A DNA stretch of 64,000 nucleotides from Spinacia oleracea (lineage: Eukaryota > Streptophyta > Magnoliopsida > Caryophyllales > Amaranthaceae): the NCBI RefSeq assembly GCF_020520425.1, contig NC_079488.1, forward strand, positions 29,813,247 through 29,877,246. The letters run 5' to 3'. Every line of letters begins with the position of its first letter. Position 1 is the first letter of the stretch. The translations under genes were made by a program, and so were the position numbers. Below the pieces are notes generated by a model. The model saw only the letters and a program-made list of their open reading frames with translations. It did not search any database and was not told where the DNA came from. Positions 54,631-64,000 of the stretch are shown piece after piece.

Positions 54631-56516
54631 TGGTCCACTTTTGCCTTTTGCCTTGTTCATGATTAGCTCACAGAAACTGCGTTTCTGTAGGAAGAAATTA
54701 GAAATGTGAGAGACAAAATCAGGGCGGCAAAAAGGGGAACTTGTAACATAAAAAAGAGAACATAATAACTTACATGTGGAATGATTAGATCCTCTTTTAA
54801 ATATAGTAGATTTTCCACAGAAGCAGTCCAGGCTTCCTGGAATTCTAGAGCAAGCTGTTGCTGAACAGCTCGTAGAAATGTCACCTTTGTGCACCTGGAG
54901 AAGCCAAGTTATATTCAGACTCTTCAGAGAATAAAAAGGGAAGTACTGAACCATTATTTCTATAAATCATAAACTGGCTAAATTCTTTTTACTAGCCTGG
55001 ATTACTCATCGATGATTTTTTCCATCCCAGAAGCTACAAGTAATTGCAAGAGGCTCGTCTGATATAAAAGAAATAATATTAATAATAAAAAAAAACAACA
55101 AAAATCAATAAGTAGAAGATATAGGTGAAAAAGTGTATTGGATGGAGAAACAAATTTAAAAAGGTCATATGTCCTTCTCTTCCCGGTTAAAAGTCATCCC
55201 ACAATGTAAGCCGAATTGAATTACTTCTTAGCATAGGGTCATTGGGAGTGGACCGTGTGGTGGTAATTTAAATGAATTTCACAGAGAGCACAGAACGAAT
55301 GGAAAAAGGAAATTCATAGCATGCCTCAAAATCAAAAGAGAGAACAAACAGATGTATGAGCAGAGAAAATCAAGCAACCAGCAATAACAACAATAAGCTA
55401 ACAGAAATCCCAAGTCCAATTAAGAAAGAGTTCTCACTACTTTCATCTTCTTCTTCAGTTCCATTGTTATATCATACGCAAACGATAATCGAGCATCCAC
55501 TTTACTCTTCCGCTTTGAACAATTTTCTAACTGAAGCTTTGCTTCCTTGCATGACAAGACAAAAGAGAACATAAGATGCATGACTGGAAGGAAGAGAAAC
55601 CACAAAAAGTCCCTTTAAACATACTATATTTAATTCTACTCACTCTTCCTGTAGCTTCTGCAGTTCATTTTTCACTCCCTCCATAATTTTCTTCTTAACT
55701 TTTGACCTCAACAAATTCAAAACAAGATGAATGTCATGGTTAGACAACGCAGACTTCTAAATCCTTAAGAGATGATAGAGATATTTAAAAGAGACCACAA
55801 AACTCATATACCTTCTCAACATATTCCTCCCTTGTAACAAGACCTGCAACTTCTTTCTTTAATGCAGCCTCTAGCATCTACGACAATTACAAAAAAAAGA
55901 ATCAGGAACATCTACATACTCATCTTACTATAAGTAGATAGTTAGTCAATATAAAAGATTGTCATAGTTTTTTCAAACTCAATTCTGACAGATTCAGGGA
56001 GGTCAATAGTTCACATTTGGATCCAAAAATTTTTGAATTCACATTCGACAGATTAACAGCAATGGAATGCAGTCAGTACAGACAACGCTGAACATAGAAA
56101 TCATATTTTCATCACTTCACCAGAATCTCCACAATCCATCATTCAAATTATAAAAAATAAATAAGAAACAATTATGTGTGTCTAACCAATATAATAGATT
56201 ACAGAAAAATTAGGTTCAACGAAACTTCAAAATCTAATAATCACAACAAAAAAACCCAAAACGATTCCATTTTGATAAACCACACCCTTCAATAGCAAAG
56301 AACACTATAATATTAAATAAACAAATAAATAATAAAGAAAAATTGAAATCAAATGGACATTAATTTCAACATTACCTTGGCATTACTGGAACCGAATTGA
56401 AGAAGAGAATCATTAGGTTTCATAGTGGAAGCAGTATTGTTCCTAAGCTCCTCAAATTTGCGAAGCTGAATTTCTCTCTGCTTCTGAAGCTTCCTTATTC
56501 TTAGTGCATCTCCCAT
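54631..56516 (-). pseudogene. XCT: captured fragment of XAP5 CIRCADIAN TIMEKEEPER (XAP5/FAM50 family)
   Basis: Exons in order on the minus strand: 56516-56376 (ATG; MGDALRIRKLQKQREIQLRK ... LLQFGSSNAK, donor GTAAT), 55877-55812 (MLEAALKKEVAGLVTREEYV, EK), about 55706-55644 (SKVKKKIMEGVKNELQKLQ), 55545 to about 55430 (EAKLQLENCSKRKSKVDARL, SFAYD, then the acidic TEEEDESSENSF after a frameshift), about 55057-55008 (EPLAITCSFWDGKNHR), 54894-54774 (FLRAVQQQLALEFQEAW ... SVENLLYLKEDLIIPH), and 54684-54631 (SFCELIMNKAKGKSGP). Plant XCT is a nuclear protein affecting clock, light and small-RNA pathways. The order, introns and wording match the XAP5 family across most of its length; the middle Lys/Glu-rich part and the last exons are missing. 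A short deletion at GD/FLRAV and the acidic-region frameshift break the frame. Confidence 0.88.
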
Positions 56517-57060
56517 CCCCGCCGTTCTTCTTTGAACGAATTGAAGAAAGCTAACGATTGATGTAAGGGGTGTCCTACTCAAAATTCAATTCCAAAACAA
56601 TCAACAGAAAACCTAAATCGGAAATTGCAGCACAATTGATCCTAATTGTTCCAATTTATCGGGAAGTAGAGACCTAAATTACGTAATTTCTCATAAATCT
56701 ATTCCAAAAATAACAAAAATAAAACCTAAATCTTTCAAATTAAACAAAAAAATTAATTCGTCATTACAGTAACCAGCTTATACTAAACAAGTAATTAAAT
56801 TTAAATTACAAACCTAGATAAAGAGAAGCGTCGCGGCGGTGGAGGAACAGCAGCGGCGACGGGGTGGGGGAAGAACAGCGCGACGCGGCGGTGGGGGAAC
56901 AGCAGTGCGGTGTGTGTAGTGAGTGTTGTGAGTTTGAATTTCGCACCCAGTGAAGAACTAGAGGGGGGGAAGGAGAGAAACAAGAGAGGGGAAAAGAGAG
57001 AAGCGGGAAAATGAAGTTAGGGTAAAGCAATAACTAGAGAAGAGGAAGGAGAGAGGAGTG
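56517..57060 (-). promoter_or_regulatory. XCT: 5' UTR and upstream region carried with the XCT fragment
   Basis: Upstream of the ATG the minus strand has a short leader, an AT-rich intron-like stretch (56583-56815) and a CT- and GCCGC-rich segment (56820-57055), as in a plant 5' UTR with CT-rich leader. The frames at 56801-57030 are due to this composition. A promoter may have been captured with the gene; no experimental basis is available. Confidence 0.45.
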
Positions 57061-57079
57061 GGAAATTAATATTTTTGGG

Positions 57080-57262
57080 AAGTATTTTGTGCTGCTTGTT
57101 TGTAAAATGAGCCCGCACTTGAGTTTAAAGCCCGTACTTGAACTCAAGTGCTGATAATTTTTTAAAATGAGCCCGCACTTGTGAAAAAAGTTTTTTTTTT
57201 CCTATACTCTCAAGTGCTGCCAATTTACTAAATGAGCGGCACTTGAAGGGAAGCACATGACG
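57080..57262. repeat. CACTA-C right subterminal repeats
   Basis: GAGCCCGCACTTGA, TCAAGTGCTGCCAATTT and variants, mirroring the left end. Confidence 0.88.
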
Positions 57263-57280
57263 ATTTTTCCTCTAGTGCTT

Positions 57281-58305
57281 GATGGCTTAGCATTATCCGC
57301 AAAATCCAAGGTTTTTCGACTTAATATACTAAGGATAAGTAGCAAAGTCGTATGTCTGCGATTTATTTCCTGTCACGTGAATGGACTCGAACCCCTGCAA
57401 CTAATGTAGTCAACGAAGTTGTTTGACGCAGAAGAAAAGATCGGAGATCGAAATCGAAATGATTCGGATACTGAAATTCAAGGACAAGATTCCTACAACA
57501 AAGAGGCCAATAGCAATTGAAAGCGAAATATCTCTAATTATTCGCCCACGAACGATATGATATGTTTTCTATGAATGATTATGTTATGGTGAACCATTGT
57601 CGTGTGTTAGATCAAATGATTATGAATGTTATGCTTATGTTGAATATGAAATTTTCAATTTGTGAACTATGTCTCTATGATATGGATTATGTCTATGCTG
57701 ACATGATTGTACTGGTAATCTAATTGTTATACATGGATGTCGTCTCCGATGGAAGTTCTCCTGAGCTCAGAGTAAGAGATTATTATAATAAACGACTTTT
57801 ACAAATTATTTGAGTATTGCAATTGCTAGATAAATATTTATTTTCATTACATATATCTTCAAAATTATCATTTTGCATTAAATATTAACATACTTGGTGG
57901 AAAATTATTTTCAAAGAGGATCTCACAAAGTAAAATGGGAGCTTAGTCTATGCTAACAAATTTGCCCCTTTTATGTTCTTTGCTCCTCGATCCTATTTTA
58001 TGAAATAAAATGGAGATATGAAAGATGATGGCGGAATATAATTGACCTTAATGACGATTAAGGATCAATATATAATTTTGCCCCTTTTGTATTCTTTACT
58101 TTTCGATTCTAGGTCTCGAGTTGAAGCGGAGTCCTAAAAGATGATGGCGGAATGAAGGCTAGACATTGTAAGAATTGAAATTGTGAAATCTTGGTTTTAA
58201 AATAAAACATCATACTTTTATTCAAGCATTTTTAATTTTCAACAATCATTTTATAAATCTAATTTTCCAGTTTCGAGGACCAAACTTTTTCTAAGGGGGT
58301 AAGGA
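57281..58305 (+). other. Tekay-like internal region, right of CACTA-C
   Basis: No recognised domain. It ends with the polypurine tract AAGGGGGTAAGGA (58293-58305), directly before the 3' LTR. Related phrases TTTGCCCCTTTTRTRTTCTTT with GATGATGGCGGAAT occur twice (57960-58040 and 58078-58150), an old ~120-bp duplication. Confidence 0.6.
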
Positions 58306-58821
58306 TGAAATACCCCGAAATTTTAAACTTGATTTATTAAAACTAAAAATATTTATTAGCTTGATTTCGTTTTAAATAAGTACGAATAATCGAATTTCAT
58401 TAGTTTAAACGTTTTTTACGATTTACTTTAAACGATAAATTTATAAACGAAAATTTATTTAATTTTCGTTAACGATAATTTTACAAAGAATTTATTTATT
58501 TAAACTTTTCTATTTTTATAAATTTCTGAAAATTTCAACAATTTCTGAATTTTGGCTTAATATTGTGAAATTACGAAACTGCCCTTGAAGAGCAAGATTT
58601 CATTTCACTTCTTCTCCTTGCTCTCCACGTACAAAGCAATAAGGAGAATTTTCCTTCCTTTCTCCCCTTTCCTTGAAATCAGTCTAAATGCATGTCTTGG
58701 AGACCAAGGACTTCTCCTTGTTCATCACTCCTCCTATTTACAAATTCAGAAGTTTTTAGATTGAATTTCAACAACAAACCAAATACAATTTCAAATTTCA
58801 ATCTCACTCCTTGGTTTTTCT

Positions 58822-59130
58822 GTGATTCAAACCCACCATCACCAACAACCATCGTCCGCCACCACTACAACCACCACTGTTCACCACCATTATCACCACC
58901 ACCCAACACCGCCTAACCACCGTTCACCACCGAACACCACCACCCCACCGTATCTTCCCCCCTGCTCTCTCTTCTCTTCGCGACTCCCCTGCCCCCTCCC
59001 TCTTTTCTCTTCGCCGCACCACCAACGACAACCACCACATCACCGCACAAAATTCCCCTGTTTTGCGCGCCGTCGCAGAACCACCCCACCGCCGTCTCCC
59101 CATCGGCACGCTACTGCGCAGCCGTGTTGC
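58822..59130 (+). repeat. CCACCA-rich low-complexity block in the LTR
   Basis: Runs of CACCA, CCACC and CCGCC giving His/Pro/Thr-rich frames (58822-59283). It lies within the LTR and is absent from known gag-pol, so a protein is not supported. Confidence 0.75.
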
Positions 59131-59919
59131 GCCGGGCCCCAGCCGCCGTCCCCTTTCCTCCTCTCTTTCCTCTTCGTCTCCCCTGCTTTGTGTTTCAGTT
59201 TTGAAGGAACCAAGTTGGAGTTTGGAACTTCGTTTCCTTTAATTTTCCAAATGAAGCCTAATCCCTACACTTGGGCCCAATAACTCAATGTGAGTATTTT
59301 GTCCAATCTACGTATTAATGCTACGTTTTATGAAATAAATTGTCACTTGCTCAAACATTGTGATAATAAAGATTTTAAAATGATGGTTTAAAATATATAT
59401 ATTTCGACTTAAGTTTGGTTTAAATAATATTCTTCAGTAATTCATGAAATTATAAATTTTAAAATTATTATTATTATTATTATTTTAAAAAATAAAATAT
59501 CGATTTGTAAAATATTTCTCGTTTTAATATTAATTCAATAATTTGATATTTTCAAAGAAATCAGACTCGGAGCTCAAGAAGAACGAACCAACAAAAAGGC
59601 TTAGCAAATCGTGGAATTGAGGTAACGGTTATTGCTAGTACCCGCAATCCCTTCGAAATATATTTATATACGAATGATGTTATAAACGATTGATGTTTTA
59701 TGATTTGAGGGATTAGAAGGTTGATTTGATTGAATAGTTTTATGATATTGCAGCTTTATGAAAAGTATTGATTTAATGAATTATTCCTGAAAGAAATGAT
59801 TTTATGAAATAACGAGATTTAATGGTATTATTGAACTATCCTGATTGAATGAGATTTTCCTGATTAATGTTCCACTAAAAGAAATTTAAACATGATAAAT
59901 GAAAGTGTAAGAACTGGTC

Positions 59920-60118
59920 AAGTTCCCCTGATATGGAGCCCATGTTCCCCCTGATAAGAAGCATTGGCATCCCCTGATATGGAACCAAGGTTCCCCTGAT
60001 ATGAAGCACTAGCTTCCCCTGATATGGAACCAAGGTTCCCTATGATAAGAAGCAATGGCTTCCCTTGTTATGGAGCTCAGTCTCCCCCTGTTAAGAAGCA
60101 TTGGCTTCCCCTGTTCGT
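59920..60118 (+). repeat. CCCCTGATATGGA-type minisatellite in the LTR
   Basis: About nine units of roughly 20-23 bp alternating TTCCCCTGATATGGAACCAA and CCCCTGATAAGAAGCATTGG, forming a ~43-bp two-part unit repeated four to five times. Confidence 0.9.
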
Positions 60119-60634
60119 AGGAGATGTTCTACCATGTTTTCCTGTAAAAGTCCTGACGACCAGAATAATACTATTAAAGGAAAAAGGTTAAAGAAATGAT
60201 ATTTATGAAAAGATGTTCTGAAATGATGTTTTATTAAATGTTTTACTATATTCTATTCTCCCTCTTTATTAATAAAATGAATTGAAATGATGTTACTATT
60301 CTAGGGTAACTTGTTACTGAGTATTCGGCTCACCGTTTTGTTTTCTGTTTTTGGTACTGCTGGGGACCACGGAAAACGAGTAGTGGCGAGGATTTTACTA
60401 TAGCAATGTTCAGCTAAGATAATGTTAAGTTGTAACAAGTTTAAGTATGACTCTTGATTAAGTTATGTACTTTGATTAAGGAATTAAAAGGATTATTATA
60501 TTATTATGGAGTTTTGGAGTAATTATTATGATGGTTGCCTTGTAATTCCCAAGAGGGAGTTACGGCAGTAATGTCCCTACTGTATTAGGTAAATTTCGCT
60601 GCTTAATTAATGAACTAGAGGTCGGGGCGTTACA

Positions 60635-60896
60635 TTTTTATACTTAGAATTTGTGTAAGATATTAATATTGTTTAATGGTATATTGCGGAAATAAGGAAA
60701 TTTTATTTTAATAAAACGATTTTATCAAAAATCTGGCAGCAAGTTTTAAGGAATAAAAATTAAATAAATAATTATTGTTTTTGTTTCAATTATAAAAAAT
60801 CAGATTTTCATTTATTCATCTCCAAGTAAAAACAGTTTGACTATTCCTAAAACTTCTCCTAATATTTGGTTAAAATAACAAACTGATTTTTTGGAC
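60635..60896 (+). repeat. fragment of the Sirevirus LTR
   Basis: TTTTTATACTTAGAATTTGT to AACAAACTGATTTTTTGGA aligns with about 21944-22204 of the Sirevirus 5' LTR with few differences and small indels. Both ends are cut: left by the Tekay-like LTR, right by Tat-like gag. Confidence 0.92.
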
Positions 60897-60916
60897 CACA
60901 ACCTGAGAAAGTCCAG

Positions 60917-62608
60917 GTGGAAGATGAGACGGGTCAACCTTCATTTCCTCCAGGTGGTCACTTGAGGACCGACGCCGATACAGTCATGGAGGAGAATCCA
61001 GATCTGCCGGTGTCAGCTGGTCAACTCAAGGATATTCTGGCCGGATTTAAGGCGCAGATGGACGCACTTCAAGATGAGATCAAGACCATCCGCTCTCAGT
61101 CTCATGGGACGGGGATGCCTTTCTTTAATGGACTCACTCGGTCTAATGTCTGGCGGCAAGACGAAGCTCGAAATGACGAGCGTGACAGACGTTTCGACAT
61201 GACTAGGACTTCTTTCCAGCGTATGGCTCCGCGTCGTATTTTAACAACTGCTCGGCCCGAACCAGGACCGTCCAGAAGAGTACCAGTTATTCAGCTAGAC
61301 AGGCCTCGAGAAACTGAGTTGTCAGACACAGGCTCCACCCCTGTTATGGAAGACTCACCCCTTGCTGCTCCTTCGCGTCGTCTCACCAGAACCAATGTGA
61401 GTCGTGCGGACAGCGAGCGGCGTAGAACCTCTCTGGGTAGAAGACAAGACCCAATATGTCACATTTAACAGGGAGTAGCCGGCCTCGTCCTTGATTACAC
61501 CACTCCATTCTGTGCTGATATTATGAACGCTCCCAAGGAGCCTAAGGTGAAGCCGCCGGCTATTGATTCCTATGACGGCACGTCTAATCCTGATGTACAC
61601 CTCTTGGCCTAACGTCACCACATGTATGTCCAAGGGACTACTGATGCAACTTGGTGCAAATACTTCCCGGCCACTCTGAAAGGTGTTGCCTCAAAATGGT
61701 TTGAGAAGTTGCCTGCTGGAACAATCAACACTTATGCAGAACTGGAGATGTTGTTTTCTGCAAGATTTATGGCTTATAAAGAGGAAACGAAGACGAGCAT
61801 GCATTTGGGCCGTATACAACAAGGAAAAGACGAGTCCTTGCGAAGCTATGTGCGACGTTTCAACTTGGAATCAGGACAAATTCCGCATCAACCTGATGGG
61901 GTGGCCTTTGATAACTTTTTTAGAGGACTTAAGAAATGTTCCTTTAAGTTTGACTTGGTGAAGAAGAGTGTGAGGACTATGGATGATGCCCTGGACGAAG
62001 CCGAATCCTTTATCCATGCCACAGAAATATGTTCCGTCCCAAAAGAATCTAAGGGAACTAAGAATGCAGACCACCCTCAGCGCAAAGATAAGATAGATAA
62101 AAAGACCAACCGTCCAAATAGGACGTGGGCCATTAAAAAGAAGGGGTATCAGGCTAGCACCTCACAAGGGAAGAAGAGAGGACGACGCTATGATAAAGAG
62201 AAATTTGAATATAACACTGACTTGTATACGATACTGTTGGACGTCAGCGATAGACATGAGATTGATCGGCCGTTCCCTATGAAGTCGCCGGTGGAAACCC
62301 GGGATAGCTCCCTCTATTGTAAGTTCCATTGTGATGTAGGCCATGATACAAAAGATTGCAAGTCTCTGCGAAGATCTCTTGATGGATTAGCCGCCAAAGG
62401 ATTTCTGAAATCATATCTCAGCACGAGTACAGGGGGAAATGGTAAAAAGTTCTACAAGAAAAGTAGGTCACCGTCATATCGGCGTGATGACAATGACACT
62501 GATCCAGAATGTGCAGCTGTTATCTCAGGAGGCCTAGCCGTTGGGGGCCCAACAATGAGAGGGAAAAAGGATTATGCAAGCCGGTTGGGTCAGGTAATGT
62601 TGTCATGA
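60917..62608 (+). pseudogene. Tat-like gag
   Basis: 60917-61468 encodes a charged N-terminal part (LKDILAGFKAQMDALQDEIK coiled coil, Arg-rich). After stops at 61466-61468 and 61610-61612 comes APKEPKVKPPAIDSYDGTSN, then the gag domain GVASKWFEKLPAGTINTYAE with ESLRSYVRRFNLESGQI. The knuckle-like YCKFHCDVGHDTKDCKSLRR and LDGLAAKGFLKSYL are typical of Tat. It ends at TGA 62606-62608. It would form the particle; the two stops make it a pseudogene unless read through. Confidence 0.92.
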
Positions 62609-62645
62609 AAAGCTCCAATGGATCACTTCCCTAAGGTAGAAATTT

Positions 62646-62870
62646 GTGAAGCTGACAGACGATCCCTTGGTTATTGAGCTGAAAGTAGCAAACCTCAAAG
62701 TAAGGCGTATCTTAGTAGATACAAGGAGTTCGTCAGATATTATCAGTACAGCTTGTCTGAACCGTCTGGAACACGACCCTAAGACGATTGAAAAGATTCA
62801 CTACCCCATCATTGGATTCGGAGGCGGCATAATTCACCCCCAAGAATCATCACCCTACCCCTCTGAGTAG
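62646..62870 (+). pseudogene. Tat-like aspartic protease fragment
   Basis: DDPLVIELKVANLKVRRILV followed by DTRSSSDIIS, where the active site is normally D-x-GSS, so the Gly is Arg here. Then IIGFGGGIIHPQ before a stop at 62868-62870. The second half is degraded (62871-63180, with NIILSRPTLN-like wording near 62938). Confidence 0.82.
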
Positions 62871-63189
62871 GAGGCCGGCATCAAAGTAGGAACTTGAACG
62901 TCTGATTTCTGATTGTGAAAGACCTCACTGCTTACAATATCATCTTAAGCCGTCCCACTTTAAATCAGACCATAGCGGTGGTCGTCACTCATCTTATGCT
63001 TATGAAGTATATCTGTGATTAAGGCTAGGTCGGCACTATTCATGATGACCAACAGCTAGCAAGAGATTGTTATCTTACTACACTAAGTCCCGAGGATTTG
63101 GGAGGCCGCAAGACTGATGAAACCAGAGCAGGTTCAAAAAGAAAACTGGACGAGACAGAAGATAAAGTCAAGAAATAAACCTTTGCCAT

Positions 63190-64000
63190 TGCCACGGCCC
63201 ACATGGAGACAAGACGGCCTGAGCCGGTAGGCGGCCATTATGAAATCATCCTTGACGAGGCTCGTCCCGATAGGACAGTACCAGTAGGGGTCTCTCCTGA
63301 CGATCAGCTTGGGGCACAGCTGGTCACCCTCTTGAGAAAGTTCCAGGACATCTTTTCTTTCATTGTGGAGGAAATGTCGGGCATCGATCCAAGTGTAGCC
63401 GTCCACAAGCTCAATGTAGATGAATCCTTAAAACCTGTTTGCCAGAAGAAGAGAAATCATAGGGAAGCTAGAAACAAAGCCGCAGCTGAGGAAGTACAGA
63501 AGTTGTAAGATGCTGGGTTCATACAGCCAAGTCAATATCCAATTGGGTAGCAAATGTAGTGTTGGTGCCGAAGCCTAATAGATCCTGGAGAATGTGTGTG
63601 GACTACACGGATTTAAACAAGGCCTGCCCAAAAGACAGCTTCCCTCTGCCTAAGATAGACCGGTTGGTAGACTCGACGGCTGGTCATGCCATGATGTCCT
63701 TTGTGGACGCCGATTATGGTTTTCACCAAATTCCCTTATGGCCAGATGATCAAGAAAAAACGTCATTTGTTACTGAACAAAGCTTGTACTGTTACAAAGT
63801 GATGCCGTTTGGCTTAAAGAATGTGCCGGCCACATTTCAGCGCCTGGTCAACACAGTCTTCTCTAATCAGTTAGGACGAAACATTGAGGCCTTCATTGAT
63901 GATATGATAGTAAAAAGCAAACAACGTGAAGAACACCTGGCTGATCTAAGAGAAACTTTTGAGACGCTCCGAAAATATCAGATGATGTTGAATCCGAAGA
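63190..64000 (+). pseudogene. Tat-like reverse transcriptase (partial, continues beyond window)
   Basis: The N-terminal part is VTLLRKFQDIFSFIVEEMSG, IDPSVAVHKLNVDESLKPVC and EEVQKL, then TAA (63506-63508). From about 63541 in another frame come NWVANVVLVPKPNRSWRMCV, DYTDLNKACPKDSFPLPKID, FGLKNVPATFQRLVNTVFSN and the catalytic EAFIDDMIVKSK (Asp pair at 63898-63903). Catalytic residues are intact; a stop and a frame change divide the domain. Confidence 0.93.

Larger units (their letters stand above)
52467..57277. mobile_element. CACTA-C, CACTA transposon carrying XCT gene fragments
   Basis: The 4811-bp element has inverted ends CACTAGAGGAAAAAACC and CGATTTTTCCTCTAGTG. It is flanked by CTT at 52464-52466 and 57278-57280. 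Subterminal regions are packed with GAGCCCGCACTTGA and AAGTGCTGCCAATTT motifs. The interior has no transposase that I can recognise. Its minus strand holds exons and introns of a XAP5 CIRCADIAN TIMEKEEPER gene. It is therefore a non-autonomous, host-gene-carrying CACTA (Pack-CACTA type). Confidence 0.93.
50260..60634 (+). mobile_element. Tekay-like gypsy element, 5' LTR truncated, internally deleted, split by CACTA-C
   Basis: The last 348 bp of an LTR (50260-50607) match the last part of a complete 2329-bp LTR at 58306-60634. Between them are a primer site, a shrunken gag and noncoding DNA, about 2.9 kb once the CACTA insertion is removed, with no RT or integrase. LTRs ending GGGGCGTTACA and the gag/knuckle style resemble Tekay/Del elements. 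It was probably non-autonomous through deletion of pol. Confidence 0.8.
58306..60634 (+). repeat. 3' LTR of the Tekay-like element (2329 bp)
   Basis: TGAAATACCCCGAAATTTT to GGGGCGTTACA; the inverted-looking ends (CCCCG/CGGGG) are usual in this group. It contains a CCA/CAC-rich block and a minisatellite. Confidence 0.9.
60897..64000 (+). mobile_element. Tat-like Ty3/gypsy retrotransposon (5' LTR absent, runs off window)
   Basis: Gag, protease and RT in gypsy order with Tat-lineage sequence (CKFHCDVGHDTKDC knuckle, MCVDYTDLNKACPKDSFPLP in RT). It starts abruptly inside gag or its leader after the LTR fragment. Stops and frameshifts are present. The right part lies beyond the window. Confidence 0.9.

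Noticed and set aside
54631-57060. A functional host XCT gene
   Set aside because: Final exons and the middle Lys/Glu-rich region are missing, frameshifts are present, and the fragment lies wholly inside CACTA ends with a target duplication.
58822-59283. 153-codon His/Pro/Thr-rich open frame
   Set aside because: It lies inside a 2.3-kb LTR and arises from CCACCA-type repeats; no domain or splice context.

Overview
This is plant nuclear DNA, almost certainly from a eudicot, consisting of transposable elements nested inside one another. The evidence is LTR retrotransposons of typical plant lineages (Ty1/copia including a Sirevirus-like element; Ty3/gypsy of the Athila, Tat, chromovirus and Tekay-like types), CACTA elements with 3-bp target duplications, a PIF/Harbinger transposase end, a hAT-type MITE and a Stowaway-like MITE. 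I found no intact single-copy host gene, tRNA, rRNA or CRISPR array. The GCGCCCAGGCCTGGGCG-rich LTRs vaguely recall Amaranthaceae (spinach relatives), but that is a guess.

Layout. 1-7560: 3' end of a copia element (RNase H end, spacer, 3' LTR cut short), split by CACTA-A (368-6250, TSD ATT). 7561-8030: 3' end of a PIF/Harbinger transposase. 8031-13284: CACTA-B (TSD GTC), carrying a Ulp1-like protease gene whose catalytic Cys is Ser and a 161/162-bp tandem array. 13708-14593: hAT-like MITE built of CCCGAA/CCCGAC repeats (TSD GGTTTCAG). 14972-19913: nearly complete copia element on the minus strand with short LTRs (1 difference in 162 bp, TSD ATTTC) but a broken reading frame. 20594-20905: Stowaway-like MITE. 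21612 to about 43778: a Sirevirus-like copia element with an env-like 3' gene. It is interrupted by a 1385-bp copia solo LTR (25253-26637, TSD AAAGG) and by a 12.5-kb Athila element (28885-41354, minus strand, TSD ATTAT). The Athila 3' LTR in turn contains a 1506-bp gypsy solo LTR (28904-30409, TSD TCGTG). About 43779-47020: 5' part of a chromovirus. 47021-50259: 3' part and 3' LTR of a Tat-like gypsy element. 50260-60634: Tekay-like gypsy element with a truncated 5' LTR, little coding sequence and a 2.3-kb 3' LTR. It is split by CACTA-C (52467-57277, TSD CTT). 60635-60896: fragment of the Sirevirus LTR. 60897-64000: Tat-like gypsy gag-protease-RT, running off the window.

Most notable: CACTA-C contains, on its minus strand, a multi-exon intron-containing fragment of the plant XAP5 CIRCADIAN TIMEKEEPER (XCT) gene, from the start codon to most of the conserved C-terminal region. 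This is a transduplicated host gene inside a CACTA element. CACTA-A has a similar minus-strand 5' gene end that I could not identify. All retroelement reading frames carry stops or frameshifts, so none looks autonomous. Several stops are C-to-T or G-to-A changes, as expected for long-methylated DNA.
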